64,000 bases of DNA from Nocardiopsis sp. YSL2 (lineage in GTDB: Bacteria > Actinomycetota > Actinomycetes > Streptosporangiales > Streptosporangiaceae): contig NZ_JAMOAO010000001.1 in the NCBI RefSeq assembly GCF_030555055.1, forward strand, positions 868,001-932,000, read 5' to 3'. Each line of letters opens with the position of its first letter. The stretch's first letter is position 1. Below the pieces are notes generated by a model. That model saw only the letters and a program-made list of their open reading frames with translations, did no database searches and was not told where the DNA came from. Below are positions 45,918-54,410 of the stretch, one piece after another. Both the position numbers and the translations under genes were made by a program.

Positions 45918-46829
45918 TCAGCCCTTGACGGCGCCCTGGACCAGGCCCGAGACGAGCCAGCGCTGGACGAGGACGAAGAAGACCATGACCGGCAGGGTGA
46001 TGAGCGTGGAGGCGGCCATCACGTGGCCCCAGTCGTTGGCGTACTGGCCGAAGAACTGGCGCAGTCCGACCGCCACCGTGTAGTTCTCGCTGCGCGTCAT
46101 GAAGGTCAGCGCCAGCACGAACTCGTTCCAGGCGATGATGAACGCGAAGATGGCCGTGGCCACCAGTCCCGGGGCCACCAGGGGGAAGAGGACCGACCAG
46201 AACATGCGCGGCCACGAGGCGCCGTCGATGTAGGCGGCCTCCTCCACCTCCACGGGCACCGCCGCCACGAAACCGCGCATCATCCACACCGCCAGCGGCA
46301 GGGACAGGGCGACGTAGACCACGCCCAGCCCCAGCAGGGTGTTGAGCATTCCCAGATCACGGACCTGCAGGAAGAGCGGAATGACCAGCGCTTCCAACGG
46401 CACCATCTGCACGACGAGCACCATGACCAGGACCGCCGTGCGCATCCGGAAGCGGAACCGCGTCACCGCCACGGCGGCCAGCAGCGCCAGCACGCACGCG
46501 CCCGCCACCGTCACCGCCGCGACGCCGAGCGAGTTGAGCATGTAGCGACCGAAGTCGCCCTCGGTCATGACGTGGACGAAGTTGCCGAAGGTCAGGTCGG
46601 TGGGCACTAGCGTCCCGGTACTCGCCGTCGACCTGTCGGAGAACGCGCTGACCAGCATGAAGTAGACCGGGAAGAGCGTGAACAGCAGCAGGGCCGCGAC
46701 GCCGGCGGCCTTGGCCGCCGCGGCGGCCGACCGGCTCCACCCCCGCCCGCGACGCCGCCCGCGCCCGGCGTCGCGCAACCGCGCGGGACGGGAGCCTCCC
46801 CGGTCGGCGGCGGCCGCCGCGGTCGTCAT
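45918..46829 (-). CDS. Sugar ABC transporter permease (MalG type)
   Basis: Inner-membrane permease of 303 residues with six predicted helices. The ABC-contact EAA loop is EEAAYIDGASWPRMFWSVLFPLVAPG near residues 200-225. It partners with the MalF-type permease and lipoprotein encoded to its right. It is separated from them by an opposite-strand gene, unusual for such operons. ATG 46829 is preferred, with GAGGAG 11 bases upstream. In-frame GTG codons at 46835 and 46841 are alternatives. Confidence 0.88.
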   Translation of the reverse strand: MTTAAAAADRGGSRPARLRDAGRGRRRGRGWSRSAAAAAKAAGVAALLLFTLFPVYFMLVSAFSDRSTASTGTLVPTDLTFGNFVHVMTEGDFGRYMLNSLGVAAVTVAGACVLALLAAVAVTRFRFRMRTAVLVMVLVVQMVPLEALVIPLFLQVRDLGMLNTLLGLGVVYVALSLPLAVWMMRGFVAAVPVEVEEAAYIDGASWPRMFWSVLFPLVAPGLVATAIFAFIIAWNEFVLALTFMTRSENYTVAVGLRQFFGQYANDWGHVMAASTLITLPVMVFFVLVQRWLVSGLVQGAVKG

Positions 46830-46860
46830 GTCCACCGGCACTCCTCACTCTGCGACCGGG

Positions 46861-46891
46861 TTGCCCGCCGCGCGGCGGAGGTGGCTAGACT
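46861..46891 (+). promoter_or_regulatory. Candidate promoter of the gene between the two permeases
   Basis: TTGCCC (46861-46866) and TAGACT (46886-46891) separated by 19 bp, reading rightward. This suggests that the opposite-strand gene at 46973 has its own promoter. Confidence 0.45.
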
Positions 46892-46938
46892 CCCGTCCAG
46901 TCCGGGTGCGTACCGCGCCCGGCACCGGAGAGGGAACG

Positions 46939-46968
46939 ATGGCCGTGTCGGCCTGGGAGACGGAGTGA
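46939..46968 (+). CDS. Possible 9-codon leader peptide
   Basis: ATG at 46939 preceded by the strong Shine-Dalgarno GGAGAGGG opens a frame MAVSAWETE and stop, ending 4 bp before the GTG of the next gene. It could be a coupling leader or the vestige of a longer start. No attenuator hairpin was identified. Confidence 0.3.
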   Translation: MAVSAWETE

Positions 46969-46972
46969 CGCC

Positions 46973-47260
46973 GTGAGCGATGCGGTCGGCCCCTCCCCCA
47001 CCGAGGTGATCATCAGCTGGATCCCCTACGACGCGCGCTTCCGTGACAGCGCGGTGCGCCACGCCCTGGACGACCACAGCGGTCAGCGGTTGTTCGTGTA
47101 CGTGGACAACCTCGTGAACCGGGACAACGACGACGGCCGGGCCCTCGGCGACTTCGACCTGCGCACCATGGACGCGGTCCGCGCGGACCTCAACCGGCGT
47201 TCGCTCGGCTCGGTCGACTGGCGCCGGATACGGGCCAAGCTCATCGAGGGGCTGCACTGA
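46973..47260 (+). CDS. Small protein encoded between two ABC permease genes, opposite strand
   Basis: Protein of 95 residues with balanced, coding-like composition: EVIISWIPYDARFRDSAVRHALDDHSG, RLFVYVDNLVNRDNDDGRAL and a C-terminal basic helix RRIRAKLIEGLH. No known family recognised. GTG at 46973 follows GGAG by eight bases, and a TTGCCC/TAGACT promoter lies upstream. Its stop is 3 bp from that of the convergent MalF-type gene. Frame use and composition support it as real. Confidence 0.6.
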   Translation: MSDAVGPSPTEVIISWIPYDARFRDSAVRHALDDHSGQRLFVYVDNLVNRDNDDGRALGDFDLRTMDAVRADLNRRSLGSVDWRRIRAKLIEGLH

Positions 47261-47262
47261 GC

Positions 47263-48264
47263 TCATCGCAGCTCGTCCTCCCGGAACAGGACGCGCAGGT
47301 AGACCACCGTGACGCCCAGCAGCAGCAGTGAGAGCAGGACGGCGATGGCCGAGCCCAGCCCGTAGTCGTTGTGGCTGAAGGAGCGCACGTAGGCCCACAC
47401 GCCCAGGTTGAGCATCTGAGAGCCGCCCACGTCCCCGCCGGGCATGAGGTAGATCTGCGCGAACACCTTGAAGTCCCAGATCGTGGACAGGACGGTGACC
47501 ACCGCGAACACCGGGCGCAGGACGGGGAAGGTGACGTGCCAGAAGCGCTTCCACGCCCCGGCACCGTCGATCAGCGCCGCCTCGTGCAGCTCCCGGGGCA
47601 CGGTCAGCAGCCCGGCCAGGACCGTCACCGCCACGAACGGGAACCCGCCGTGCACCACGTTGAGGGTGGCGATCCCGTAGAAGAACAGGCGGTCGGCGAA
47701 CCAGTTGTAGCCCGCGGGGTCGATCGCCCCCGCGGCCATCAGCGCCCTGGCCACGACACCGTTCTCGACGTCGAAGATCCACATCCACACGTAGGTGCCG
47801 CTCACCGCGGGCATCGCCCAGGCCACCATGATGCAGGAGACCACGGCCACACGCGCCACCGGGCTCAGCGTCGACAGCAGCAGGGCCACCAGTGTGCCCA
47901 GGACGATGGTCGCCGCCACCGCCACCAGGGCGAAGGCCACGGTGTTGAACATGGCGACCCGCCACAGGTACGGGTCGGTCAGCAGGGTGAGGTAGTTGGC
48001 GGCACCGACGAACGCCGACTCGCCGGAGACGAGCTCACGCAGCCCGTACTCGCGGAAGGACAGCCAGACGATGCGGGCGAGGGGGAACAGCAGAAGCAGC
48101 CCGATGACCACCAGCGCCGGTGTCAGCAGCGTCCAGGGCAGCAGGGCGCGCCGCCGGCGCATGGTCAGCAGCGCGCCGCGGCCTCCCGCGGTCGGCGGCC
48201 GGGGTGCCGGGCCGCGGGTGCCCGGTTCGCGGTCCCGCGTTCCCAGCCGGAGCGGCGTACCCAC
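47263..48264 (-). CDS. Sugar ABC transporter permease (MalF type)
   Basis: Permease of 333 residues. A 45-residue cytoplasmic start (basic, Pro-rich) precedes six helices from about residue 45. The EAA loop HEAALIDGAGAWKRFWHVTFPVLRPV lies near 240-265. GTG 48264 begins two bases after the TGA of the lipoprotein gene and uses GGGGGTTGA as Shine-Dalgarno, so the two are coupled. ATG 48162 is the shorter alternative. It converges with the small opposite-strand gene. Confidence 0.85.
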   Translation of the reverse strand: MGTPLRLGTRDREPGTRGPAPRPPTAGGRGALLTMRRRRALLPWTLLTPALVVIGLLLLFPLARIVWLSFREYGLRELVSGESAFVGAANYLTLLTDPYLWRVAMFNTVAFALVAVAATIVLGTLVALLLSTLSPVARVAVVSCIMVAWAMPAVSGTYVWMWIFDVENGVVARALMAAGAIDPAGYNWFADRLFFYGIATLNVVHGGFPFVAVTVLAGLLTVPRELHEAALIDGAGAWKRFWHVTFPVLRPVFAVVTVLSTIWDFKVFAQIYLMPGGDVGGSQMLNLGVWAYVRSFSHNDYGLGSAIAVLLSLLLLGVTVVYLRVLFREDELR

Positions 48265-48266
48265 TC

Positions 48267-49541
48267 TCAACCCCCGTTGAGGATGCGCTCGATCTCCGCG
48301 GCGGCGGCCTCCGTGGCCTCGTCCACGGTGGCGTTGCCGTTGAGGATGTCCTGCTGCATGGCGACGATGACCTTCTCCGACTCCACCCGGCTCCACTCCG
48401 GGGCCGCGGGCAGGCCCCGGCCGGCCTCTCTGAGCTGGACCGCGAAGGGCTGCAGGACGGGGTCGGCCGACGCGGAGAAGGCGTCCACGCCCTCGACCGT
48501 GCCCGGGAAGAACCCGGTCTCCTCGGCCCAGCGGGCGGAGAACTCCTCTCCGGTGAGGTGCTCGACGTAGCGCTGGGCCGCTTCCTCGTTGCCCGTGCCC
48601 TCGAACACCGACAGCAGCGAACCGCCGGCGAAGGAGGGCATGTACCCGCCGTCCTGGCCGGGGAGGGTGAAGGAGTCGATCCGGCCCTCCAGGTCCGGGT
48701 TGGCCTCCACGATGGCCTGGGGGTTCGCGCTGCCCAGGATGGCCATGGCGGCCTCCTCGTCGGCCACGGCCTCCATGACGTCGATCTCGTTCCAGTTCAC
48801 GGCACCGGTGGAGGAGACGCCGTCCTCCAAAGCCAGGTCGGTGAAGAACTCGACTCCCGCTCGGCCCTCGTCGGTGTCGATCGTGGAGTCCCAGGCCCCG
48901 TCGGCCCCCTGCACGGCGATCTCGCCGCCCCCGCCCCAGATCCACGGCATGACGGAGTACTGGGCGTCCCCGGGGACCGGGAAGGCGGTCATGTCCTCCT
49001 CGGCCTCGGACAGCGCCAGGGCGGTCTCGCGCAGGTCCGCCCAGTTCTCGGGCACCTGCAGGCCGTGCTCCTCGAACAGGTCGGACCGGTAGACGACGGA
49101 CCTGATGGAGGCGTACCAGGGGACGCCGTAGACGCCCTCCTCCAGTTCGCCCATCTCCATCAGGCCCGGGATGTACCGGGAGGTGTCGTCGACGTACCCG
49201 GACAGGTCGTGCAGGGCCCCGGCGTCGGCGAACCCGGGGGTGAAGGTGTTGCCGAGTTCGGCGACGTCGGGCATGGTGCCGCCGGCGATCGAGGTGGAGA
49301 TCTTGTCGTGGGCGTCCTGCCAGGGCACGAACTCGACCTCGACCTCGGTACCGGTCTCCTCCGTGAACGCGGCGTTGGCCGCGTCGAAGAAGGCCGTCTC
49401 GTCGGGGTTGGTGCCCTGCATGATCCACACCTGGAGGGTGTCGGTGTCGGAGCCGCCGGATCCGCAGGAGGTCAGGGCGAGCGTCAGGGCCACCGCGGCT
49501 GCGGGGAGGGGAACGTGCGTGTGTGTGCGGCTGCGGGCCAT
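48267..49541 (-). CDS. Sugar ABC transporter substrate-binding lipoprotein
   Basis: Extracytoplasmic solute-binding protein of 424 residues, MalE/UgpB family. The lipobox is LALTSCG with Cys at about residue 26. The rest is a typical periplasmic-binding fold, with EFVPWQDAHDKISTSIAGGTMPDV and GVPWYASIRSVVYRSDLF. The sugar is unknown. No ATPase gene lies in the cluster, so a shared ATPase of MsiK type elsewhere is expected. No LacI regulator gene is adjacent. ATG 49541 follows GGGAGG. An upstream frame would add 34 residues before the signal peptide. Confidence 0.88.
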   Translation of the reverse strand: MARSRTHTHVPLPAAAVALTLALTSCGSGGSDTDTLQVWIMQGTNPDETAFFDAANAAFTEETGTEVEVEFVPWQDAHDKISTSIAGGTMPDVAELGNTFTPGFADAGALHDLSGYVDDTSRYIPGLMEMGELEEGVYGVPWYASIRSVVYRSDLFEEHGLQVPENWADLRETALALSEAEEDMTAFPVPGDAQYSVMPWIWGGGGEIAVQGADGAWDSTIDTDEGRAGVEFFTDLALEDGVSSTGAVNWNEIDVMEAVADEEAAMAILGSANPQAIVEANPDLEGRIDSFTLPGQDGGYMPSFAGGSLLSVFEGTGNEEAAQRYVEHLTGEEFSARWAEETGFFPGTVEGVDAFSASADPVLQPFAVQLREAGRGLPAAPEWSRVESEKVIVAMQQDILNGNATVDEATEAAAAEIERILNGG

Positions 49542-49694
49542 CGGCGCGCCTCCCGTTCCTTTCGAGGGTCCCCAGGGGATTGGTAGGAAACTTACGCAAG
49601 GAACCGGCTCTTGTGAAGTAAACCACTGCACGTTGTGTCTCACCCGTTAGAGCGCGGGCGAGCCGCGATGCCCCTGACGCCGCCTACCGCCAGA

Positions 49695-50186
49695 TCAGTC
49701 CCCTTCGCCCGGGCCCATGACCTGGCGCAGGATGGAGACGAGCTCGGCCCGCTTGTACACCGCCAGGCCGATGGCCGCGCTGAACGCGGCGAGCATGTGC
49801 ACGTAGACCATGGGGTCGCCCCGGGTGAAGCGCTCGGCGGTCTCCTCCTCGCCCACCGAGTGCGCCTCCCACGCGGTGGCGACGGCGAACTCGAGTTCGG
49901 GCGGGAGCATCTCGGCGACGGTGCGGGCCACGGCCTCACGGGAGTCGGCGGGCTTCCAGACCACACCCGTCTTCTGTACGCGGCGGCTGAGGAAGGCCGC
50001 GACGACCTTGAGCTCGGAGGTGAGCGCCTCGGCGTCGGCCTGCGCGCGGGGCAGGACCCGGTCGAGCTCGTCGCGGTTGTGGTCGGCGTAGGCGCCGACC
50101 AGTGCGATCGCGGTCTCCTTGACGTGGTCGGGCAGGTCGGGCGCCGGTGTCTGGTCGCCCTGGGGTGCGTTGTCGTCAGAGGACAC
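49695..50186 (-). CDS. Uncharacterised protein following the tmsAB-like genes
   Basis: Protein of 163 residues, helical and acidic at the start. A hydrophobic patch lies near 130-150 (VYVHMLAAFSAAIGLAVYK), possibly one membrane helix. GAAGGGA precedes the GTG start. It lies 165 bp after the methyltransferase gene on the same strand. In other actinobacteria a third gene of unknown function, tmsC, follows tmsA-tmsB. This could be its counterpart, but I cannot show homology by eye. Confidence 0.65.
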   Translation of the reverse strand: MSSDDNAPQGDQTPAPDLPDHVKETAIALVGAYADHNRDELDRVLPRAQADAEALTSELKVVAAFLSRRVQKTGVVWKPADSREAVARTVAEMLPPELEFAVATAWEAHSVGEEETAERFTRGDPMVYVHMLAAFSAAIGLAVYKRAELVSILRQVMGPGEGD

Positions 50187-50351
50187 GAACGAGTCCCTTC
50201 ACGTGGCTGTGCGGAGCGGTGCGATTCCATCATGCCGCCAAGCCGGGGGTCGTGGGGGCACGACGAGCCGACCCCCCGCCCGTCGCCCGCGGGCGCTCCG
50301 GGTCGAGCGGGCACCCCCGACGGCCCCCGGATCGGCACCCCTCCGGCAGTG

Positions 50352-51650
50352 TCAGAACTCCGGCCGCAGGGGCATGTGGGCCTCGGTCCCGTCGAGCTTC
50401 ACACCGAGGATCTGGTGCAGCTGCACGACGTCCTTCTCGAAGCCCAGGACGCAGCCGGCCATGTAGAGCCGCCACACGCGGGCCGTGCCCTCACCGACCA
50501 GTGCCACGGCCTCGTCCCAGTTCCGGTCCAGGTTCGCGCTCCAGTGGCGCAGGGTCAGGGCGTAGTGCTCACGCAGGTTCTCCTGGTGGCGGATCTCGAA
50601 CCCGGCGTCGTTCATCGCGAGCTGGATCCGCGCGGGCCCCTCGAGCTCACCGTCGGGGAAGACGTACCGGTTGATGAAGCCCTTGGTGTCCATCGGCTTG
50701 AGGTCGTTGCGCGGGCGCGTGATGCAGTGGTTGAGCAACCGTCCGCCGGGGACGAGCTTGGTGTGCAGCGAGTCGAAGTAGGAGCCGAGGTTGCGGGCAC
50801 CGACGTGCTCGGTCAGGCCGATGGAGCTGATGCGGTCGTAGCTGGCGTCGGCCACGTCCCGGTAGTCCATGTGTCGGACCTCCGCCAGCTCCGACAGCCC
50901 CTCCTGGGCGATCCGCTTGCCCGCCCACTCCGCCTGCTCCTTGGACAGGGTGACGCCGAGGGCCCGCACGCCGTGCTCGCGGGCGGCGTGCATGACCATG
51001 CCGCCCCAGCCGCACCCCACGTCCAGCAGGCGCATGCCCTTGCGCAGGCCGAGCTTGCGTGAGACCAGCTCGTACTTGCGGTACTGGGCGCTCTCCAGGG
51101 CGCCGCCCGTCCCGGCCGCCGACTCGCCCACGCGCTCCAGGGCGGCGTCGGCCTCGTCGAAGACGGCACAGGTGTAGGTCATCGACGGGCCCAGGACCAG
51201 CTCGTAGAAGTCGTTGCCCACGTCGTAGTGGTGGTGGATGGCCTCGGCGTCGCGACGCTTGGAGTGGCGCCACCCCAGGCCCGCGAGCCTGCCCCTGGTC
51301 ACCTCCTGCGGCGGAGGGGCCACCCGGTTGACGAACTTGACCCAGCCCACCGATCGCACGATCCCGGCGATGTCGCGGGCGGAGAGGTTGACGCCCTCCG
51401 CGAAGGCGAAGTCCGACATCCTGCGAAGGGCGGTGTACATGTCCCCCTCGAGATCGAGGTGGCCGGACACGTACGCGCGCGTCAGACCGACGGCGTTGGG
51501 CGACTGGGCCAGGTAGTTCACCGCCACCGGCGTCCGCACGTGCAGGGCGGTGTCACTGTTCGGGTCCCCCGCGCTGCTGCCGTCGTAGGCGGTGAACCGG
51601 ATGGGGGCGTCCGGGCCGACGACCCTCTCGAAGATCTCCGCAAGCCGCAT
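50352..51650 (-). CDS. tmsB: Cyclopropane/methyl-branched fatty acid synthase-type SAM methyltransferase
   Basis: SAM-dependent enzyme of 432 residues acting on the double bond of membrane phospholipid acyl chains. The SAM-binding loop is LLDVGCGWGGMVMHAAREHG near residue 205. Typical family segments are HHHYDVGNDFYELVLGPSMTYTCAVF, YRKYELVSRKLGL and TEHVGARNLGSYFDSL. Paired with the FAD oxidoreductase gene just upstream, it matches tmsB (bfaB), which makes the 10-methylene intermediate of 10-methyl fatty acids. ATG 51650 follows AGGAAGGA. Without the neighbour it could be called a cyclopropane synthase. Confidence 0.85.
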   Translation of the reverse strand: MRLAEIFERVVGPDAPIRFTAYDGSSAGDPNSDTALHVRTPVAVNYLAQSPNAVGLTRAYVSGHLDLEGDMYTALRRMSDFAFAEGVNLSARDIAGIVRSVGWVKFVNRVAPPPQEVTRGRLAGLGWRHSKRRDAEAIHHHYDVGNDFYELVLGPSMTYTCAVFDEADAALERVGESAAGTGGALESAQYRKYELVSRKLGLRKGMRLLDVGCGWGGMVMHAAREHGVRALGVTLSKEQAEWAGKRIAQEGLSELAEVRHMDYRDVADASYDRISSIGLTEHVGARNLGSYFDSLHTKLVPGGRLLNHCITRPRNDLKPMDTKGFINRYVFPDGELEGPARIQLAMNDAGFEIRHQENLREHYALTLRHWSANLDRNWDEAVALVGEGTARVWRLYMAGCVLGFEKDVVQLHQILGVKLDGTEAHMPLRPEF

Positions 51651-51778
51651 GCTCTCGTCCTTCCTCTCGTGGACGCGGCCCATCCCGTCGGGTCGCCTCC
51701 CGCTGCTGGTCTACTGCGGTGTTCTCGGCCGCCCGGCCCGGGATGTCCCGACTGCGGACCCGGACCTGCGGTCGTGTC

Positions 51779-51868
51779 CCAGGGCGTGTGTGGCGGATAC
51801 GTGCCCTGCTGCGCGCCCCGGAGGCACTTCGCTGTGTTGTCGTCGGTGGGCGGGGGAACCAGCCCTAG
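51779..51868 (-). mobile_element. Family A element, copy 3, shortened, between tmsA and tmsB
   Basis: An 82-bp stretch (51783-51864). Its left end, GGCGTGTGTGGCGGATACGT followed by GCCCTGCTGCGCG, matches the right end of copy 1. The other end (GGCTGGTTCC on the minus strand) is degraded. Flanks are CCAG and CTAG, and the CTAG gives the TAG stop of the FAD oxidoreductase gene. The interior is deleted. Confidence 0.6.
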
Positions 51869-53319
51869 CGGTTGCCCACGCACTTGGCGTACAGGTCCAG
51901 GAGCCGTCCTCCGGGGTCGTAGGCCCGTTTGAGGCCGGAGTAGGCCGTCCCGTTGTAGAGGCTCCAGAACTCGTCCTCGGTGTAGAAGGCGTCCGAGTAC
52001 AGGGACTTGTGGCCGCCCAGACGGGCGACCTCCTCCTCCACCCGGCGGTTGTGGTGGGCCCGGCGCTGGCCGGGAAGCATGTCGACCAGCCCCCAGAAAC
52101 CGAAGTTCACGTACAGGCGGTCGTTCTCCAGGGGATAGAGCGGCCAGACGTGCTCACCGCCCGCGCCGTGGCCGGGCCGGCGCGGCTCGCTGAGCTTGAG
52201 CGGGCACATCCAGACCGGTGTCATGCCGATCTCGGAGTGGAAGAAGTCCAGGAACTCCGCACCGCGCTCGACGCCGACCTCGATGTCCTGGATGAGGGGC
52301 TCCTGGGGCCGCTTCCCGCGGTAGTGGGTGAGGAGCCGGAAGAAGTCGGTGCGCCGGTCCCAGGCGACGAGCCTGCGGTAGACGTCCGAGCGCTTGAGGG
52401 CGCGGGGCCACAGCGGCCGCACGAGGGGGTGCTGGGTGCCGAAGGCGCGCGAGCACCAGAACCAGTCGGTGTCCCACCGCCACAGGTAGTCGTGGGTGGT
52501 GAGGTAGTCGCCCGGACCGTTGCCGGAGTAGCGCGGGATCGACTTGTAGTAGACGTCGTTGCCCGTGTAGTCGCTCACCCAGGGCGCCTGGTCGGTGAAC
52601 CGGGCGAGGGTGAGGTAGAGCTCGTCGCGGCCGAAGGCCACCCCGTCCACGAAGTCGACCGGCTGTCCGTCGTGCTCGGCGTCGGCGCAGATCCGCGCGA
52701 GGGCGTCCATGCACTCGGCGGAGTCGGAGAAGCGCAGGTGGCGCAGGTTCACGTAGGCGGCGACCGGTTCCAGCTCGATGCGCAGCCGCAGGCTGTAGCC
52801 GAGGGTGCCGTAGGAGTTGGGGAACCCGTAGAAGAGGTCGCTGTGCTCGTTGTCGCGCGTGGCGGTCACGACGTCGCCCGAGCCCGTGAGGATCTCCATC
52901 TCCTGGACCGCCTCGTGGGGCAGGCCGTTGCGGAAGGAGGAGGACTCGATGCCGAGCCCGGTGACCGCTCCGCCCAGGGTGATGGTGCGCAGCTGCGGCA
53001 CGACGGTGGGCATCAGCCCGTGCGGGAGCGTGGCGGCGACGAGGTCCTCGTAGGTGGTCATGCCGCCGACGTCGGCGAGTCGCTCCACGGGGTCGATGGA
53101 GATGACCCCGGAGAAGGCGGACACGTCGAGAGAGGGGGCCGAGGAGGGTTCCCGGAAGCGGAAGAGGTTGGACGTGGGTTTGGCGAGCCGGACGGGCGCG
53201 CCCTCGGGGAGGGCCCGGAAGTCGCGGCGCAGGCGTTGGACCGCCGCGATGTGCTCGGCGAAGCCGGCCCTCGCTCCGGCGGGGGCGCCCCTGCTCGTTC
53301 CCTGTTGGTGAGGTGTCAT
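51865..53319 (-). CDS. tmsA: FAD-binding oxidoreductase (10-methylene fatty acid reductase type)
   Basis: Flavoprotein of 484 residues. An FAD_binding_4 domain starts near residue 45, with the binding segment GVISIDPVERLADVGGMTTYEDLVAATLPHGLMPTVVPQLRTITLGGAVTGLGIES. A DHCR24/alditol-oxidase-like C-terminal part follows. Next to a cyclopropane-synthase-type methyltransferase, this is the signature of tmsA (bfaA), which reduces the 10-methylene group to 10-methyl. It is the first gene of the unit. The pair is now separated by 214 bp containing a degraded MITE-like element. Confidence 0.8.
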   Translation of the reverse strand: MTPHQQGTSRGAPAGARAGFAEHIAAVQRLRRDFRALPEGAPVRLAKPTSNLFRFREPSSAPSLDVSAFSGVISIDPVERLADVGGMTTYEDLVAATLPHGLMPTVVPQLRTITLGGAVTGLGIESSSFRNGLPHEAVQEMEILTGSGDVVTATRDNEHSDLFYGFPNSYGTLGYSLRLRIELEPVAAYVNLRHLRFSDSAECMDALARICADAEHDGQPVDFVDGVAFGRDELYLTLARFTDQAPWVSDYTGNDVYYKSIPRYSGNGPGDYLTTHDYLWRWDTDWFWCSRAFGTQHPLVRPLWPRALKRSDVYRRLVAWDRRTDFFRLLTHYRGKRPQEPLIQDIEVGVERGAEFLDFFHSEIGMTPVWMCPLKLSEPRRPGHGAGGEHVWPLYPLENDRLYVNFGFWGLVDMLPGQRRAHHNRRVEEEVARLGGHKSLYSDAFYTEDEFWSLYNGTAYSGLKRAYDPGGRLLDLYAKCVGNR

Positions 53320-53645
53320 CCCAGCTCTTCCAGTGTCGGCACGAGTGACGCACGAGGTGGATCAGCCGGACCCGGGCCCGGATCCGGCGCTGCCGGTCCG
53401 GCACTGCGTGCCGGAACGGGCCGATCCCCTCAGTTCTACCTATCGGTAACGGCCTTGTGCCACCCCATTTGTGACGTGTCTTGACCAAAGACAGGAGAGC
53501 CTGGGACAGAGGCGACGCCGGGGCCTGGTGTTTCTCCCGGGGCGACAGAGAACCGGTGGCGAGTGTGCCGTGGACCACGACGCGCGTGGTGACGGGACGA
53601 CGGCCTCAGCGGGGCCGGTGAGCGGTCCGACTAGGATCAGGGTTC
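53320..53645. other. Divergent intergenic region tmsA-like / racemase
   Basis: 326 bp with no credible gene. A somewhat AT-richer stretch at 53435-53495 probably holds the leftward promoter. The rightward gene uses the -10 element at 53632. Confidence 0.4.
53632..53637 (+). promoter_or_regulatory. -10 element placing a near-leaderless start
   Basis: TAGGAT lies eight bases before the GTG of the racemase-like gene. There is no usable Shine-Dalgarno sequence. Confidence 0.5.
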
Positions 53646-54410
53646 GTGCGCATCGTTCTCGTTGATTCCGGAATCGGCATGCTCTCCACCGCCGCGGCCC
53701 TGCGCGCCGCGCGGCCCGACGCCGACCTGGTCCTGTCCATGGACCCCGACCACATGCCCTGGGGGCTGCGGACGCCGGACGAGGTGGTCAGCCGGCTCCT
53801 GGCCGGGGCGCGTGCCGCGGAGGGCTCGGCGGCGGACGCGGTGGTGGTGCCGTGCAACACCGCGTCGGTCCACGCGCTGGACGCTCTGCGCGCCGAGTTC
53901 GAGCCGCGGGTGCCCGTGATCGGCACGGTGCCCGCGATCAAGCCCGCGGCCGCGGCGGGAGGACCGATCGCCGTGTGGTCCACCGTCGCCACCACCCGCA
54001 GCCGGTACCAGCGCCGTCTCGTCGAGACGTTCGCCGCAGGGGTGGAGGTCACCGCTGTGGCCTGCGTCGGGCTGGCCGAAGCCGTGGAGTCGGCCGATCC
54101 GCGCACGATCGCGGAGGCCGTGGACGAGGCCGCCGCCCTGACGCCGGACGTGCGCGGCGTGGTGCTCGGCTGCACGCACTACGACCTGGTCGGCGCGCGG
54201 ATCGTCGAGGCGCTGGGCGACGTGACCCTGTACAGCGCCGCCGAGGCGGTCGCGGCGCAGACGCTGCGCCGGATCGGCGACGTTCCTCCCGGCGACGCGG
54301 CGGGCACCGTGCGGGTCCTGGCCAGTGGCCGTCCCACGCCGATGCCCGCCGCCGCCCTGGCCTATCCGGCCGGTCGCGCGCTGGCCCCCGCGCCGACCTC
54401 CGCGCTGTAG
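53646..54410 (+). CDS. murI: Glutamate/aspartate racemase-family protein (MurI-like)
   Basis: Cofactor-independent racemase of 254 residues. The two catalytic cysteines are Cys70 in PCNTAS and Cys176 in GCTHYDLVGA, with DSGIG at the N-terminus. The usual second glycine (DSGxGG) is replaced by Met. The standard MurI role is D-glutamate for peptidoglycan. The reduced DSGIG motif leaves open another amino acid. The C-terminus overlaps the convergent next gene by 49 bp. The start is probably leaderless. Confidence 0.75.
   Translation: MRIVLVDSGIGMLSTAAALRAARPDADLVLSMDPDHMPWGLRTPDEVVSRLLAGARAAEGSAADAVVVPCNTASVHALDALRAEFEPRVPVIGTVPAIKPAAAAGGPIAVWSTVATTRSRYQRRLVETFAAGVEVTAVACVGLAEAVESADPRTIAEAVDEAAALTPDVRGVVLGCTHYDLVGARIVEALGDVTLYSAAEAVAAQTLRRIGDVPPGDAAGTVRVLASGRPTPMPAAALAYPAGRALAPAPTSAL

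Noticed and set aside
49542..49640. Sugar-operon operator upstream of the substrate-binding protein gene
   Set aside because: A CTTACGCAAG-like half palindrome is visible but has no clear partner or known match, so I do not call a regulator site.
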